Source: Ailurus styani (lineage: Eukaryota; Chordata; Mammalia; Carnivora; Ailuridae). From it: a stretch of DNA of 64,000 bases. The position numbers and the translations under genes are program-made. Below the pieces are notes generated by a model that was given only the letters and a program-made list of their open reading frames with translations, was not told the DNA's origin and made no database searches. Positions within the stretch are counted from its first letter, which is position 1. Each line of letters opens with the position of its first letter. Below are positions 1-11,680 of the stretch, piece by piece. Location: the NCBI GenBank assembly GCA_002007465.1, contig LNAC01001205.1:229617-293616 (forward strand), read 5' to 3'.

Positions 1-1863
1 AATGGCCACATTCAAAGGACAGCCCTCAGCTCCCCGGGTTCATCTGTTTGTATGATTCTTGTGCTGGGTTAACCAACTGGTGACTCTGAAACTCCATTAG
101 AAATCCTCAGGGTTCACACTTTCAATCAGCTCATTTTCATATTTTTATGCTAGGTATTTGTAAAGCCTATATATGGGGATACTGACTATTCAAAAACAAT
201 GTTTTAATGAAGTACATACATTCCTACTAATAAAAAAGAGAGAGAGAGAAAGAAAAGAAATCCTCAGGGGAGCAAGCAGATCTAACGAGCCCAGCTTGGG
301 GCAGGTGTGTTCCTCTGGCCCCATCAGCTGTCACCTGTCCACAGACGCCATGGTGCCCCCTCACTCAGTCATGAGTTTGCCTGGGCAAATTCCTAGGGAA
401 AGGAGTGAGACGGGGAGAAGACAGACGACATTCCCAATGCAGGTATCCCAGTTTTAAACTTTTTCATCTTATGCCTTTATAGTCTAAAATTAGAACACAG
501 GGCTGGGCATCAAGAAAAAAAATTTTTTTTTACCAAGAAAAAAATTTATATCTCTGATTTTTACTCAGAAAACATAGACTTTTAATATTTTGATATACAT
601 TTTCATTTATTTTATACATATTTTCATGCTTTTCACAAATAAAAAAATTATACTCTGGATTTTTGTCTGCACTCACTTTTTTCCACTTAACATACTGTGA
701 ACATTTTCATGTTTCTAAGTATTTCTCTGCAGTATTTCTCTTAATGGCAGGATAGGATTTGATTAAATAAAAATAAAATATATACTACAATAACATGTTA
801 TTGAAAGTTTGATTATTTTAATTATATACCTTATAATGGGTACTCTAACATTGCTTCTTTTGTATAAATCATTGTACATGTAATTTTTCTTTATTTGTAA
901 TTAAACAAGAAATAAATGTATGCATGATCATTTTATTTTCTGTTTTAATTGGATTATCTAGAGGTTTGTCTATTTTCTTTTTAAGATACACCTCTGGAGG
1001 CATTTATCATCTATCAATCTGTCACTTAAACAGGTTTCAATGGGGGTCAAGCTAAATGAGTGAAAGATATAATCCAGGGACATAGGAAGATTCCAGGATC
1101 TGATGAGGATGTTTGTTGACTATATTATCATTATTATTATTTCAGTGAAATTAATGGGATGTTCTTTTGACCACATCAAACTTTCTGAGGCTCTACAAAC
1201 CTATTCTACTCTCCATAATGGCTATGCCATCTACCCAATTACAGAGTATGAAGTTTAATATCTAGCTAATAAATCAATATTGTCAATTATATTACTTGGA
1301 CCCGCATCTATTTATTTTCCCTGATCCATGTGTCAAGTAGAGAGGAGAGGCCTAATAGAGTCTTACTAGTATTGGACCTGACAATTTCTCCTTGTTTCCT
1401 GACGTTTTCTGCATTATCTATTGCAATGACATATTCAGAACCTATTATAAATTCATTGCAGATCAAAATTTCAAATACTTACATTGACTTTCTTTGTCCT
1501 CTTCATTATTACTTGACATAAATTCTACTCAGATATATACTATGTTGCTAACCCTACTTTTTTGTCTGAACTTGCCCAAGTGATTGCTACCCAAACTTTC
1601 ATTTTATTTTTTTTTTAAATTACCTTTTGGGTTGCTTTAATATAGCAAAAACTATGAGGCTGCTTTAATTCCGTTCAGTATCTTTTGGTCTCTTCTACTC
1701 AGGATTTAATTTATTTATATGAATCAGAACTGATTCATTTTATTAAAGAGAAATTTCCAAAAAATTCTATCATGGCTCTCATACAAATATAGAAATGAGC
1801 ACATGTTACAGATGTGATTTAACTCGTGAGGGAAACTGACAGATGTCTTAACCAGTTCAAAGT
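1..1863. other. Unassigned AT-rich sequence, no gene
   Basis: No gene or clear repeat is visible. Only short, AT-rich chance frames occur. The stretch around 640-1000 has the look of a decayed mobile-element fragment, but I cannot name a family. Confidence 0.5.
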
Positions 1864-1871
1864 AGAATCTG

Positions 1872-2067
1872 GGCCGCCTGGGTGGCTCAGTCAGGTAAGT
1901 GTCGGTCTTAGGCTCAAGTCATGATCCCAGGGTCCTGGGATCCAGCCCTGCATTGGGCTCCCTGTTCGGTGGGGAGCATGCTTCTCCTTCTATCTGCTGC
2001 TCCCCCTGCTTGTACTCATGGCTCTGTCAAATAAATAAATAAAAATCTTAAAAAGAGAGAGAGGGAG
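1872..2067 (+). mobile_element. CAN-SINE (tRNA-Lys-derived), nearly complete
   Basis: The tRNA-like head (ccgcctgggtggctcag), the block gatcccagggtcctggga, the pyrimidine-rich body and an AAATAAATAAA tail are in the standard order. The 8-base direct repeat agaatctg flanks it at 1864-1871 and 2068-2075. A GA-rich extension follows the A tail. Pol III transcription from internal A/B boxes is a family property; activity here is unknown. Confidence 0.93.
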
Positions 2068-2761
2068 AGAATCTGAAGAACAGGCACATTTATAGATCAG
2101 GAATATTAACATGAAGGTGCAAATGGAAGCAAACTGGTTTTGAGGGGTCATTGTGAAGAGGTAGATCAGGTCAGGACAGAATTTTGTGTTCATTGATAAG
2201 AATTACTTTGCATTGCTATCAGTTACCCACAACTTACAATTCTAAAATAACTCAAACAAAATGAAAGACTAGAATTATTTCACCTGGAAGGGCACACTCT
2301 ATGGAAACAAGACCTAATTTTCCTGTAAAGCACACATTTCCCTACCTGTTCTTTCTATAGCTTTTGAGATGTTTTGTTTTTTTCAATCCTTCCTTGATGT
2401 TTTATTTTCTATCCATTTTACTCAAGTTATTTTTCTCCCTCTTCCCTCTAGCTATTTATAAGAAATTAACCTCCTACTTGTTACATTTTTCAACTGTGTA
2501 TAAAGATTATTTTCCTCTAATTATTAACTTTAGATGGAAACAGATTCCTTAGATGAGAAAATGACAGCTTTTCTTTCTACCTACCAGTTTTTATAATATA
2601 GTCCAAGATCTGAGGTATAGTTTCTTGCTTTCAAATCATCATTCTTACTTTAATATATATATTTTATAATTATTAACATTTTATCATTTCCTTAATTTAC
2701 CATTAAAGTTTGTTTTTATGATAACCCTCATCTTTCTGAATTTCATCACTTCCCTTTTCTT

Positions 2762-3011
2762 TTTTCAAAAAAAGATTTATTTATTTTAGGGAGAGAGAGA
2801 GATCATGAACAGGAGGGGCATTTTAGGGAGAGAGAGAGAGAGAACATGAACAGGAGGGGCAGAGGGAGAGGGAAAGAGAGAATCTCAAAGAGACTTAACG
2901 CTAAGCACAGAGCCTGATGTGGGGCTCGATCACATGACCCTGAGATCATGACCTGAGCTGAAACCAAGAGTTAGATACTTAACTGATTGTGCCACTCAGG
3001 GGCCCCTCATT
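2762..3011 (-). mobile_element. CAN-SINE, antisense, with internal duplication
   Basis: The reverse complement of the CAN-SINE reads from a poly-T tail near 2762 to the head near 3006. A perfect 14-base TSD (acttcccttttctt) lies at 2748-2761 and 3012-3025. The body holds a tandem duplication, 2784-2820 and 2821-2861, each ending in gaacaggaggggca. This makes it longer than its relatives. Confidence 0.93.
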
Positions 3012-3028
3012 ACTTCCCTTTTCTTGAG

Positions 3029-3061
3029 TGTGTGTATGTGTGTGTGTGTGTGTGTGTGTGT
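3029..3061. repeat. (TG)n microsatellite
   Basis: An almost pure GT dinucleotide run interrupted by one 'tatg' follows directly after the TSD of the antisense SINE. Confidence 0.95.
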
Positions 3062-3119
3062 TCACCTCATAGTTGTTACAAAATTTTGTGTCTATTTTTA
3101 AAAAATAGCACTTTATGAT

Positions 3120-4200
3120 TTGTGGGCTTTTGTATCTCCAGTAAAGTGTTTCTGTTATTTTTGAAGGTGAAAAATACTTAGCTACAGTATAGAAATCTTC
3201 AGTTACAATCTTTTCTTTCCCCTTTAAAACTCTTAGGAAGTCACTTCACTGGTGCTTCTTAGTACAGAGGAAATATCTGAGCTGAATTTTTGGGTGGATT
3301 TTTTTCTTTTGTAGATGACCAGACTTTTCTGCCTAGGTGCAAGTCAGCTTGATTTTTCTTTTCATCTTGAAGTTTAAGACTTTCATCAGAATACATCCAT
3401 TTGTTGTATTGTTTTTATTAATATTTCCTGGGGTTTAGATCATTCAGTTTGCAAAACCAGAACTTTGTCCACTAGCCCAGCCAAGTGTTATTTATTTTTT
3501 TCAAATATTTCTTCCCTTCTATTTATTCTGACATCCTGTTCGGTAACACTCACACTCCCTAAGCCAGATCTCAGTAATATAGCTTCCAGGGCACCTGGGT
3601 GGCTCAGTGGGTTAAAGCCTCTGCTTTCGGCTCAGGTCATGATCTCAGGGTCCTGGGATCGAGGCCCATATCGGGCTCCCTGCTCGGCGGGGAGCCTGCT
3701 TCCCCCTCTCTCTCTGCCTGTCTCTCTGCCTCCTTGTGATCTCTCTCCCTCTGTGAAATAAATAAATAAAATCTTTAAAAAAAAAAAAAANTATTTAAAA
3801 AAAAAAAGTAATATAGCTTCCAAATCACTACCGCGTTTAATTGTCCTAGTTCTTTGTCACTTACCTCTACATTCTGGGAGGTTTTTACTTTCGCATATAT
3901 TGTATATACCCTTGATTTGATTTACTATGGTGTTATTTCTACTCCAGTTGCATCTTTAAACCCTGTTCTGAAATGTTTACTTTAAAATAGTTTTTTTCTT
4001 GTTACTTATTTTAAATTTCTGCTTGCCTCAACTCAGTTCCAATTTCAAATCTGTTTATTATATTATCGTCTCATCTTACAAATTTTATTTTATAAAACTC
4101 ATGTTTTTCCAATATTTGCAAAACCACAAAATAGTTTACAAAATCTATTTCTGTTTCCTTCAATTCAATAACTTTTTCAAATACGTTTTTCTGTATGAAT
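3120..4200 (-). mobile_element. Old L1-like sequence, antisense, split by a SINE
   Basis: The T-rich text on both sides of the SINE at 3589-3806 (for example tttcaaatatttcttccc) resembles the reverse complement of old mammalian L1 elements. I judge this from overall word similarity only; no open frame survives. The SINE TSD shows that the two sides were contiguous before insertion. A RepeatMasker alignment could assign a different old LINE or none. Confidence 0.4.
3589..3806 (+). mobile_element. CAN-SINE, young musteloid-type copy
   Basis: The head ggcacctgggtggctcagtg is followed by ggttaaagcctctgc and the full body with CT-rich segment and AAATAAATAAA tail. A perfect 16-base TSD (agtaatatagcttcca) lies at 3573-3588 and 3807-3822. 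The long A tail contains a single N (3791), probably an assembly patch in the homopolymer. Low divergence and the intact TSD point to recent insertion into the older L1-like sequence. Confidence 0.97.
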
Positions 4201-4879
4201 AGTATGATCCCAGCTGTGTGTGTGCATGTGTGTGCAAGCATGTGGGGTGCGTGTGTTTGTGTGAGTATATTTGTATGTATTTGAGAAGCTGAGACTTAAA
4301 ACTAGAGGAAAAGAACAAAAGGAATGAGCAAGATAATTTGTAGCATGAAACCCTAGGACGCTTCATACATCGATTTTGTAGGTCCTTCTAAGAATAGAAA
4401 TGCAAGGAAAAGAAAAATCAACTGTGCAAGGTCAGACTAAAAACAGGAGAAATGTTGAAAATTTTTGTAAGAATTTCTTCTGACACTCCATTTATCCAAC
4501 CTAGAAACTTATCCTACCCTAGAGGACACTTCCTGGGGAGTTTATGTCTCTGGAGAAGGAAAACCAGTGAGAATCCAGAGTCAGGGTCCTCTGACCCAGT
4601 TGAGGCTAAAGGTGAGACATTATTCTGAAAATGGGATGGGGTTGGCAGCCAAATAACACTTACTGAGCTAAGTGACCCTACCCCCAGCACCCCCACAACA
4701 GACTGAAGGCTTCCTCTCTAAAAATGCCCCCCCCCAAAGACCATCAGCTAGTGACACTGCAAGGTTACAAGTTGACAAGGCCCTGCCCAAGAGAGAGAAT
4801 TTTAATCTCCATTTTACATATGAACATACGGCCAAAGTTCACCACACATTTGAGAAAAGCCTCTAACAGGAAAGACCAG
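4201..4879. other. Unassigned sequence with a TG-rich patch
   Basis: A degenerate GT-rich stretch lies at 4216-4275. The rest is unique-looking sequence with no recognised repeat, and the short open frames overlap on both strands. Confidence 0.4.
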
Positions 4880-6007
4880 CCAAAATAAACAAATAAAATA
4901 CACTAGGAGGAAACAAGGACAATGCAGCCAGCAGAAAAAAAAACAAAAGTTTAGAAAAAATTTTAAATAGTATTAATAGTCTCAAAGTAATCAGAGGCTT
5001 TTGCATCGTGAAATAATAACATGCTGTCGTTTTTTTAAAGGAACTTTCAGAGAACAATTAAATTAAAAAAAAATGTTTTTAAAGAAGGGAAGATAGCTGA
5101 GGAAATCTCCAGAAAGTGAAACAACCACACAAGAAAAGATGGAAAATAGGAGGGAAAAAAATTTAATAAAATCAGAGAAGGATTCCCAGAGGTCCAACAT
5201 CTAAATAACAGGAATTCCAGAAGAAGGAAAATTTAAAAACAAAGAAGAACAAGGAATTATTAAAAAGATAATATAATAAATTTTGCCATCTCCCAAGAAA
5301 ATGGGTTTCCAGATTATGAAAGTCCAAGTGCCCAGCATAACGAATAAACCAACTACAGGGCTCATCTTTGTGAAATTTCAGAGTACTAGCGATGATGAGA
5401 AGAGCCTAAAGTTCCCCCCAAAAAACTAGTAAGTCACTTGAGAAAAATGGAGAATGAAAGTGTCATTTGATTTAGCAACATCAGCAGCTAAGTGATAAAC
5501 AGGCAAGATTTTCCAAATTCTGTCAGCAATTATTTCTAAGTCAGAACCCCAAATTCCAGGTAAATTATAAATCAAATATCAAGGCCAAGTAAGAATAATT
5601 TCAGACTTTCAAGGTCTCAGAAAATGTCTTTCTCATTTCTCCAAATTCTTCTCCCAGGAAGTCATTTGTGGATGCATTCCATCAAAACAAAGGAGTAAAC
5701 CAGAAAAGAGGAAAACAGAAGTCTGAGAACTGGAGGTCCCATCCAGTTAGAGACTAAGAGAAATGTAGAAAATGGTAAAGGGATATCTCAGGATGACAAC
5801 CATGCAGAAAGCTTAGAGGGAGACAGGAGAATAGAGTGCCCAGGAGCTATATGCCAAAACTGTCTGACTGTAATAAGGAGATTTACTTTTAATTTGGAGA
5901 AATTAGCAATAAATTAATTATAGGTACAGAGAAACTAATCAAATAAACAGAAAGAAAGCAACTGTCAACTCCAGACAAAACAAAAAGTTGTATAAGAAAG
6001 AAAATGA
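4880..6007 (+). mobile_element. HAL1 (half-L1) retrotransposon remnant
   Basis: The sense text follows the known HAL1 order: a 'gaggaaatctccagaaag' block near 5100, 'gaggtccaacatctaaata' near 5190, 'ggaattccagaagaagga', 'gtttccagattatgaaag', 'cagcataacgaataaa', 'tgaaatttcagagtac', then 'ccatcaaaacaaaggagt' near 5680. HAL1 is an L1 derivative with an ORF1-like protein but no reverse transcriptase. The frame here is destroyed by stops and indels. A young SINE interrupts the 3' part at 6008, and the element probably continues after it. Confidence 0.82.
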
Positions 6008-6213
6008 GGGCGCCTGGGTGGCTCAGTGGGTTAAAGCCTCCGCCTTCGGCTCAGGTCATGATCTCAGGGTCCTGGGATAGAGGCCCACATCTGGGTCCCT
6101 GCACAGTGGGATCTGCTTCCACCTCTCTCTCTCTCTCTCTGCCTGCCTCTCTGCCTACTTGTGATCTCTCTCTCTCTCTGTCAAATAAATAAATAAAATC
6201 TTAAAAAAAAAAA
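6008..6213 (+). mobile_element. CAN-SINE, young musteloid-type copy nested in HAL1
   Basis: The full-length head (ggcgcctgggtggctcagtg) and gttaaagcctccgcc motif are followed by a CT-rich body with ctgcctacttgtgatctc and an A tail. The TSD agaaaatga lies at 5999-6007 and 6214-6222. The head has few differences from other young copies here, so it inserted long after HAL1. Confidence 0.96.
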
Positions 6214-6222
6214 AGAAAATGA

Positions 6223-6540
6223 TACAAATGTTACAAAGGACATGATACATAAGTGGCTTAACTGTGAACATTATTTACATAATTATGCTAATGTAAATAC
6301 TAGTTAATAAAGTATTAACATGATTATAAGGAGAAATGTGGGAGAAAGAATCTATCTCCTATAGTAAGAAATCATATCTAAAAAATTAATATCTAAAAAA
6401 TTAATGGCATAATGCATGAGTTAAATTTGGAGATAGCTACTAAATCATTGCCTTAGAGGAATGAGAATTGGCAACAAAGAAGAGACTGGCATAAGTCTTT
6501 TTAAACTACTACTAGATATATTACTTTGATAAAAATTTAA
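6223..6540 (+). mobile_element. Probable HAL1 3' part after the SINE
   Basis: This AT-rich sequence continues the HAL1 orientation, with 'gagaaatgtgggagaaaga' near 6332 typical of the 3' untranslated region. It contains a 15-base tandem duplication (atctaaaaaattaat) around 6374-6404. The boundary with unique DNA is unclear. Confidence 0.45.
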
Positions 6541-7644
6541 GTTTAAATTTACAATAAGGGAAAACTAAAAGGAACACACTCAAAATATACTTTTCCTTCA
6601 GATTATTTAAACTGTATGTTCATTTCTTTATGATTCAGAATTATTTACAGGATCCATTTTTCCCCTAGTTTCTCCTATTAAAATAGTAAAAAGCCTATTC
6701 AGGACTGATTATATTTCCCTCAGAAACAGAGTGGGAGATTCATCTAGGCTTGTGGTTTAGAGACACCTTTCAGATTTTCACAGTGATGGGCTTGAAGAAC
6801 ATAAGACAGAGATGAGGTCTGACAATGCTGGCAGGGTTAGGGAAAGGGGTTTCAACACAAGGATTTTTTCCCACATTCCTAGTAAAGCTGCTATTACAAG
6901 GTTGGGCTAGCTGTGGGGCAGCTTCCTTCCAGGAGAGGAGAAATGATCTTCCTGACTGTTCAAGAGAGTGCCTTTACCTTCTTTGTCATCCCTTTGCTTC
7001 CAGTGCCCTGAAGTTCCCAGGCCCAGTTCTCCAAGCAGCTCCCCATCTCATCTAGGGAGAAACGTGCCTTCTCAGAAAGCCATTCCTCTATAACAAATGT
7101 CACTGCAGAAGCTGGCATTTTAATGTGGCTGCCCACATCCATGAATCTGCAGGTCAGATTTCTTCATGAAACTCCCTGCTGCATCACTTAAGGTCATTTC
7201 AGCCTAAGAAAATGACTTTTCCAGAGCTGCTGCCACCAGTGCTTCTAGAGGCTTCTGCTCAGGTCATCCAGCTTCCCAAAACTCTCACCTCAGTTCTGAT
7301 GACAGTGGGTGGGAAAAGGGCTCCAAATGCTGCTTTCTCCATCATTCTACACCTTTCTCTCTCTCCAGTCCAGCCTCTCTAATTTCTCAAGTTGCCCATA
7401 AGAACCAAGATTTCTTCCTCTTGCTTCTCACAAAGTCACAAAACTCCCTTGCATATTAAATAGTATTCCACCTTGAAAGGTCCTTTGTTTGGAACTTGGT
7501 TGAATCAAGTAGGAATTTCTCATAGCTCTGACATTTGAATAGCTCTATTTCCCAGCTGTCGATGCTGATGAACATTTTTTTCATGAATTTTAAATTTTTC
7601 TACATCTTTCCATAGAGAGATATCTAACTATTTATGTCAGCATA
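6541..7644. other. Unassigned sequence, no gene
   Basis: No repeat family or coding exon is recognised. The segment 6820-7400 is less AT-rich than its surroundings, with short frames on both strands but no domain. Confidence 0.4.
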
Positions 7645-8015
7645 AATTAGGATATAGTATCTGTTTGAATTAGGTTCAGTTACAAAACAAGAAAATGCAA
7701 AACAAGATAAACATTTATTTCTCCCTCAAATGAAAAACTCAGGAAGTAGGCATCCCTAACCCGTTCTGATAATTCTTTGCATGTCATGGCTCTGCCATCC
7801 CTAGGAAGTGATGGTACTTCAACTCGTGATCCAAAATGGCTGCTAAGATTCCACACATCAAATCTGTGTTCCAGGCAGGAGAATGAAGGAAGAAGCAAGT
7901 AACTGGGTGAAGATTCCCTTTAAAGGACACTTCCTAAGATAGCACCCAATTCGGCTTACATCTCATTGGCCTGAGTTTAGCCTTACAGCTTCACTGAGCT
8001 TCCAAGGAAACTGAA
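7645..8015 (-). mobile_element. MaLR-like LTR (MLT1 type), antisense
   Basis: Read on the minus strand, the element ends in the typical 3' LTR text: an AATAAA-like signal, then a run ending 'gttacaaaac', 'tgaacctaatt' in reverse. The centre carries 'ccaaaatggctgctaagat' and 'catctcattggcctgag', both seen in old ERVL-MaLR solo LTRs. The internal region is missing, as is usual for solo LTRs. Subfamily is uncertain. Confidence 0.6.
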
Positions 8016-8424
8016 AACATTGGAGTCATCAAATTTTTCAGACATAAAGTGAAAACTGGTGTTTCTAAAGAAGCTAAATGTATTATATAAAAAGTTTTTT
8101 TTTAAAGGAAAAAGAAATAGTATGTGACCTCCAGGACTGACCTCCAAATCACAGGTTTTGATCTATCATGAGATTGAACCACAGAAAAAAATCAGATAAT
8201 ATAAAGAAAAGCATAAAGGACAGGGCATGGAAAATGTGCTGTTTCCACAAGAAAACTAAACTTCCCTTCTCTGGGTCTCTCCATAATTGAGGTTGGGTAT
8301 ATTCACATAAAACCAAAATCGTAACCCTTAAATAAGTGTAACATCTAAACAAGCAATCATAATTTGGTTAATATATATTTAAGTTACAACTCTCAATATT
8401 GAAATAACTTCTTACAACTTAATA
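8016..8424. other. Unassigned AT-rich sequence
   Basis: No gene or known repeat is recognised between the LTR-like element and the next SINE. Confidence 0.4.
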
Positions 8425-8436
8425 CCTCCTAGACTT

Positions 8437-8645
8437 GTGGGGAACCTGGGTGGTTCTGTCAGTTAAGCAACCACTTCTTGGTTTCAGCTCAGGTCATGAT
8501 CTCATGAGTCATGGGATGGAGCCCCACATTGACTCCATGCTCAGTGGGGGAATCTGCTTGAAGTTTCTCTCCCTCTTCCCCTCCCCAACTCATGTGCACA
8601 TGTGTTCTCTCTCCTCCCCAAAATAAATAAATAAATCTAAAAAAC
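8437..8645 (+). mobile_element. CAN-SINE, older diverged copy
   Basis: The head 'gaacctgggtggttctgtca', the block gctcaggtcatgatctcatg and the tail AAATAAATAAAT are present with many substitutions. The TSD cctcctagac lies at 8425-8434 and 8646-8655. It is more diverged than the copies at 3589 and 6008. Confidence 0.9.
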
Positions 8646-8655
8646 CCTCCTAGAC

Positions 8656-9018
8656 CTGAGTAAAAGCCCTACAAAAGTAGAAACCTAATAAATTTATATT
8701 ACATGACTAGCTGAGTAAATGGAAATTTTGTATATATAATATAAACTTATATAGATAATTATAAATATATAAATTTATGTATTTATAATTATACATTATA
8801 TAATAAATTATATATAAATTTTGATATGTATTTATCAATCATATCTGTTGACATCATGACTTTAATAAAACATATTGTCATATGCTAGTTATCAAGTATT
8901 TATGAAACATCCTTTCTATGCACAACATAGTCATGTATGTAAAATATTAAAAAATAGAACGCTTGGTTTATGATATCTTGGATCTTAAAAGTTGATCATC
9001 TGTGGAGAACTTTAAAAT
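8656..9018. other. AT-rich low-complexity sequence
   Basis: Positions 8725-8830 are almost pure A/T with runs of tataat and aatta. No gene is visible. Confidence 0.6.
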
Positions 9019-9030
9019 CAATGTCAGAAG

Positions 9031-9167
9031 ACAGGACGTCTGGGTGGTTCAGTTGGTTAAGCATCTGACACAACTTCAGCTCAGGTCATGATCTCAGGAT
9101 GGTGAGATTGAGCCCTACAGTGGGCTCATGCCCTGGTTGTGGAGCCTGCTTAAGATTCCTTCTCTTG
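9031..9167 (+). mobile_element. CAN-SINE, upstream monomer of a tandem dimer
   Basis: The head 'acgtctgggtggttcagttg' and block gctcaggtcatgatctcagg are intact, but the monomer stops after 'gagcctgcttaagattcctt' with no A tail and runs straight into a second SINE head. The left TSD copy (caatgtcagaag) lies at 9019-9030. Its partner lies only after the second monomer, at 9419-9430. Confidence 0.9.
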
Positions 9168-9418
9168 GGGTGCCTGGGTGGTTCAGTCAGTTAAGTGTCC
9201 AACTTTTGGGTTTGGCCCAGGTCATGATCTCAGGGTTGTGAGTTGGAGCCCTAACTACGACTCTGAGCTCAGCATGGAGTCTGCTTGCGATCCTTCCCCG
9301 CTCCCCCTCCGTGCCCCTCTGCTCCTGCCTCCACTTGCATTCCCTCTCTTTCTTTCTCCCTCTTTAGAAAACAAAACAAAAAAGCAAAAACAACAACGGA
9401 AACAAAACAAAACAAAAA
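9168..9418 (+). mobile_element. CAN-SINE, downstream monomer of a tandem dimer
   Basis: A second full head (ggggtgcctgggtggttcag) begins directly after the truncated first monomer. It continues through a C/T-rich body to a long A-rich tail with CAAAA units. The right TSD caatgtcagaag follows at 9419-9430. I see no separate TSD for this monomer, so the two probably inserted as one unit. Confidence 0.92.
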
Positions 9419-9430
9419 CAATGTCAGAAG

Positions 9431-10736
9431 GCAAATATTGTCAGCAACCTTATCTTCTACCACCAAATCTCTGAGATGAGTGCCATCAGCCAGTGGTAAA
9501 CCAATCTATTTTACAGATCAATGAAAATGGAGAAGGTCCAAGAAATGTAAAGTCTAGTCTCTGGTCATTTTTGGCCTGAATGCATAGATTCTGATAAACT
9601 TGAATATCAAACAATAACCTATCTGCAACAGCATTTTTATGCTGCGTAGAGCTGTGGGGACTTTTCTCACCATGATTATGCTGTTCCCAATGCCAGCAGA
9701 TGATAAAGCTTCACAGCATAGGTAAAATTTATCCCTAAACAAACTATTCTCCTCTTCTTGATTTACGCTTCCTTGAGCTTTTGTCATAGTATCTAACTCT
9801 TCACTGATCCAGAGCATTCTGGAGAGCTCAGGGTGTGAGCTTCACATTTGAACACTGCAACCTCAGCTCTGTCATGGATCTTAAAGACTCACAGTCTCCT
9901 TCTGCCAGTCTGAAGAGCTAGAGGACAAGGTTGGGAACTGAGACATCAAGTGAGCAAGAGAGCCTGAGTCATCACCATTTTCACATGTGGCTCCAATGAG
10001 TAGCACCCTTGTCTGACCCATATAACAACCCAAGTGCAACATATGGGTCAACCACACTCTAGAAATGGCTTCTCCCACTCCTGCAGCCTGATACTTTGAT
10101 TGCATTGTGGTTGCTCTAAAAGCTCTAATGCAGAGCTCTGTGGATTCTTCTCTTTACTATGTGGTTTGAAGCTGGGCAGAGGGGAGGAGACATTGGAAAG
10201 AAAAATTGCCCCGTGCACCATGACAGCTGGATAATTAGGCAGAGCAGACCAGTGCTTACGGCGTTTGTCATTCAGCAATTGTTCACCCTCCAGGTTCTCT
10301 AGCCAGGTGCTCTGAACAATGAGGTGATAATAAAGTCTTCATGTGACCTGAGCCCAGAGAATGCTGGAGCTCAAATCGGCCAGGCAGAGTCCCTGGTGGA
10401 ATAAAATGAGGACATTTTCTAAGTGTTCCCTGGTCTCTTTGCCATAAAAATTAAGGAACTTAAACATTACTTAAAAATATATTCAATGAAAGGAGAGTTC
10501 TAGGAGAAATTTGTGAATTTTGGTCTCTGAAAATTTGAGATTCAAGGTGTGTGACTTTATTTGTGAAAAGAGGGATTTAATGCCAACTAATCAGTAGTAG
10601 GCTGGAGAGAGGAGTCTATGTAAGAGTTTATGAGACTGTCTTAGCTTCTTCTGGCTTCTGTTTACCCAGGCAAAGGAGACTATCTCCCATTTTTAAAAAA
10701 GATTAAGTACAGTAACTTCTGGCTATTTTGTTAAAT
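9431..10736. other. Unassigned sequence, no gene
   Basis: Unique-looking DNA with short overlapping frames on both strands. No repeat or exon is recognised. Confidence 0.4.
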
Positions 10737-10749
10737 TGTTAAATACTAT

Positions 10750-10950
10750 CAGGGCACCTCAGTGGCTCATTTGGTTAAGTAACCAGATCTTGATTTCAGG
10801 TCAAGTCAAGATCTCAGGGTCCTGAGACTGAGCCCCAGACTAAGCTCCACACTGAGCATGTAGCCTACTTAATATTTTCTCTCTCTCGCTCTCCCTCTGC
10901 CTCACCCCGCCTTCACTCCTGTGCACTCTCTCTAAAAAAAATTTTTTAAC
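10750..10950 (+). mobile_element. CAN-SINE, older copy
   Basis: The head 'ggcacctcagtggctcattt' and block agatctcagggtcctgag are diverged. The tail is short. The 13-base TSD tgttaaatactat lies at 10737-10749 and 10951-10963. Its right TSD copy overlaps the left TSD copy of the next SINE. Confidence 0.92.
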
Positions 10951-10975
10951 TGTTAAATACTATGAAAAGTATTTA

Positions 10976-11170
10976 TTTTTTTTAAAGATTCTATTTCTTT
11001 ATTTGACAGAGAGAGAGAGAGATCACAAGTAGGCAGAGAGGCAGAGAGAGAGGAGGAAGCAGGATCCCTGCCGAGCAGAGAGCCTGATATGGGCCTCGAT
11101 CCCAGGACCTTGAGATCATGACCTGAGCCGAAGGCAGAGGCTATAACCCACTGAGCCACCCAGGCGCCCC
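10976..11170 (-). mobile_element. CAN-SINE, antisense, young musteloid-type copy
   Basis: The reverse complement starts with a T-rich tail and ends at the canonical head (gagccacccaggcgcccc). Within it, 'ggctataacccactgagcc' is the reverse of the gtgggttaaagcc variant. A perfect 15-base TSD (tatgaaaagtattta) lies at 10961-10975 and 11171-11185. It lies tail-to-tail with the SINE at 10750-10950. Confidence 0.96.
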
Positions 11171-11200
11171 TATGAAAAGTATTTAAAAAATACTATGCAC

Positions 11201-11290
11201 AGCCATGTGCATAAAGAAGCAAAAATAGCCTGTCTACTGAGAGAAAGGAAGAAGTAGGAATAGAGAATGAGGTATAAGAAGCATGTGGGC
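11201..11290 (+). repeat. Copy A of a 90-base local repeat pair
   Basis: From agccatgtgcataaagaagc onward, this segment matches 12297-12386 with about eight differences in 90 bases and no gaps by eye. The similarity stops abruptly at both ends. It could be two fragments of one unnamed interspersed element, possibly an LTR, or a local duplication. Confidence 0.8.
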
Positions 11291-11607
11291 TTCTCTACCC
11301 CCAATCAGTGCTTACTTCCTCTTCCAGCAGTACAGAGATGATTAAAAAGGCCATCACAAGGCTTCCTTAATACTCCTCCCTCTACCTCCCCCTCCCCCGA
11401 CTCTGGATTTTTCCCCTTCCAGCTGTTATCTCCGAGGGCATGCAGCATACAGCCTGTTTCTCATGGTTAAAATTCGGTTAATTCAAGTATGCATCTCAGT
11501 CCCTTTTTGCCCTGAACTATATTGCTTTTTGGACTTACTTTCAATGTGTTTCCTTTCACAACAGTCCATCTTGGCATGGCCTACCAGTAGGAGTAAATTT
11601 ATTTTCT

Positions 11608-11633
11608 TTGTTTCTTTCTTTCTTTCTTCCTTC

Positions 11634-11680
<47 letters not shown>

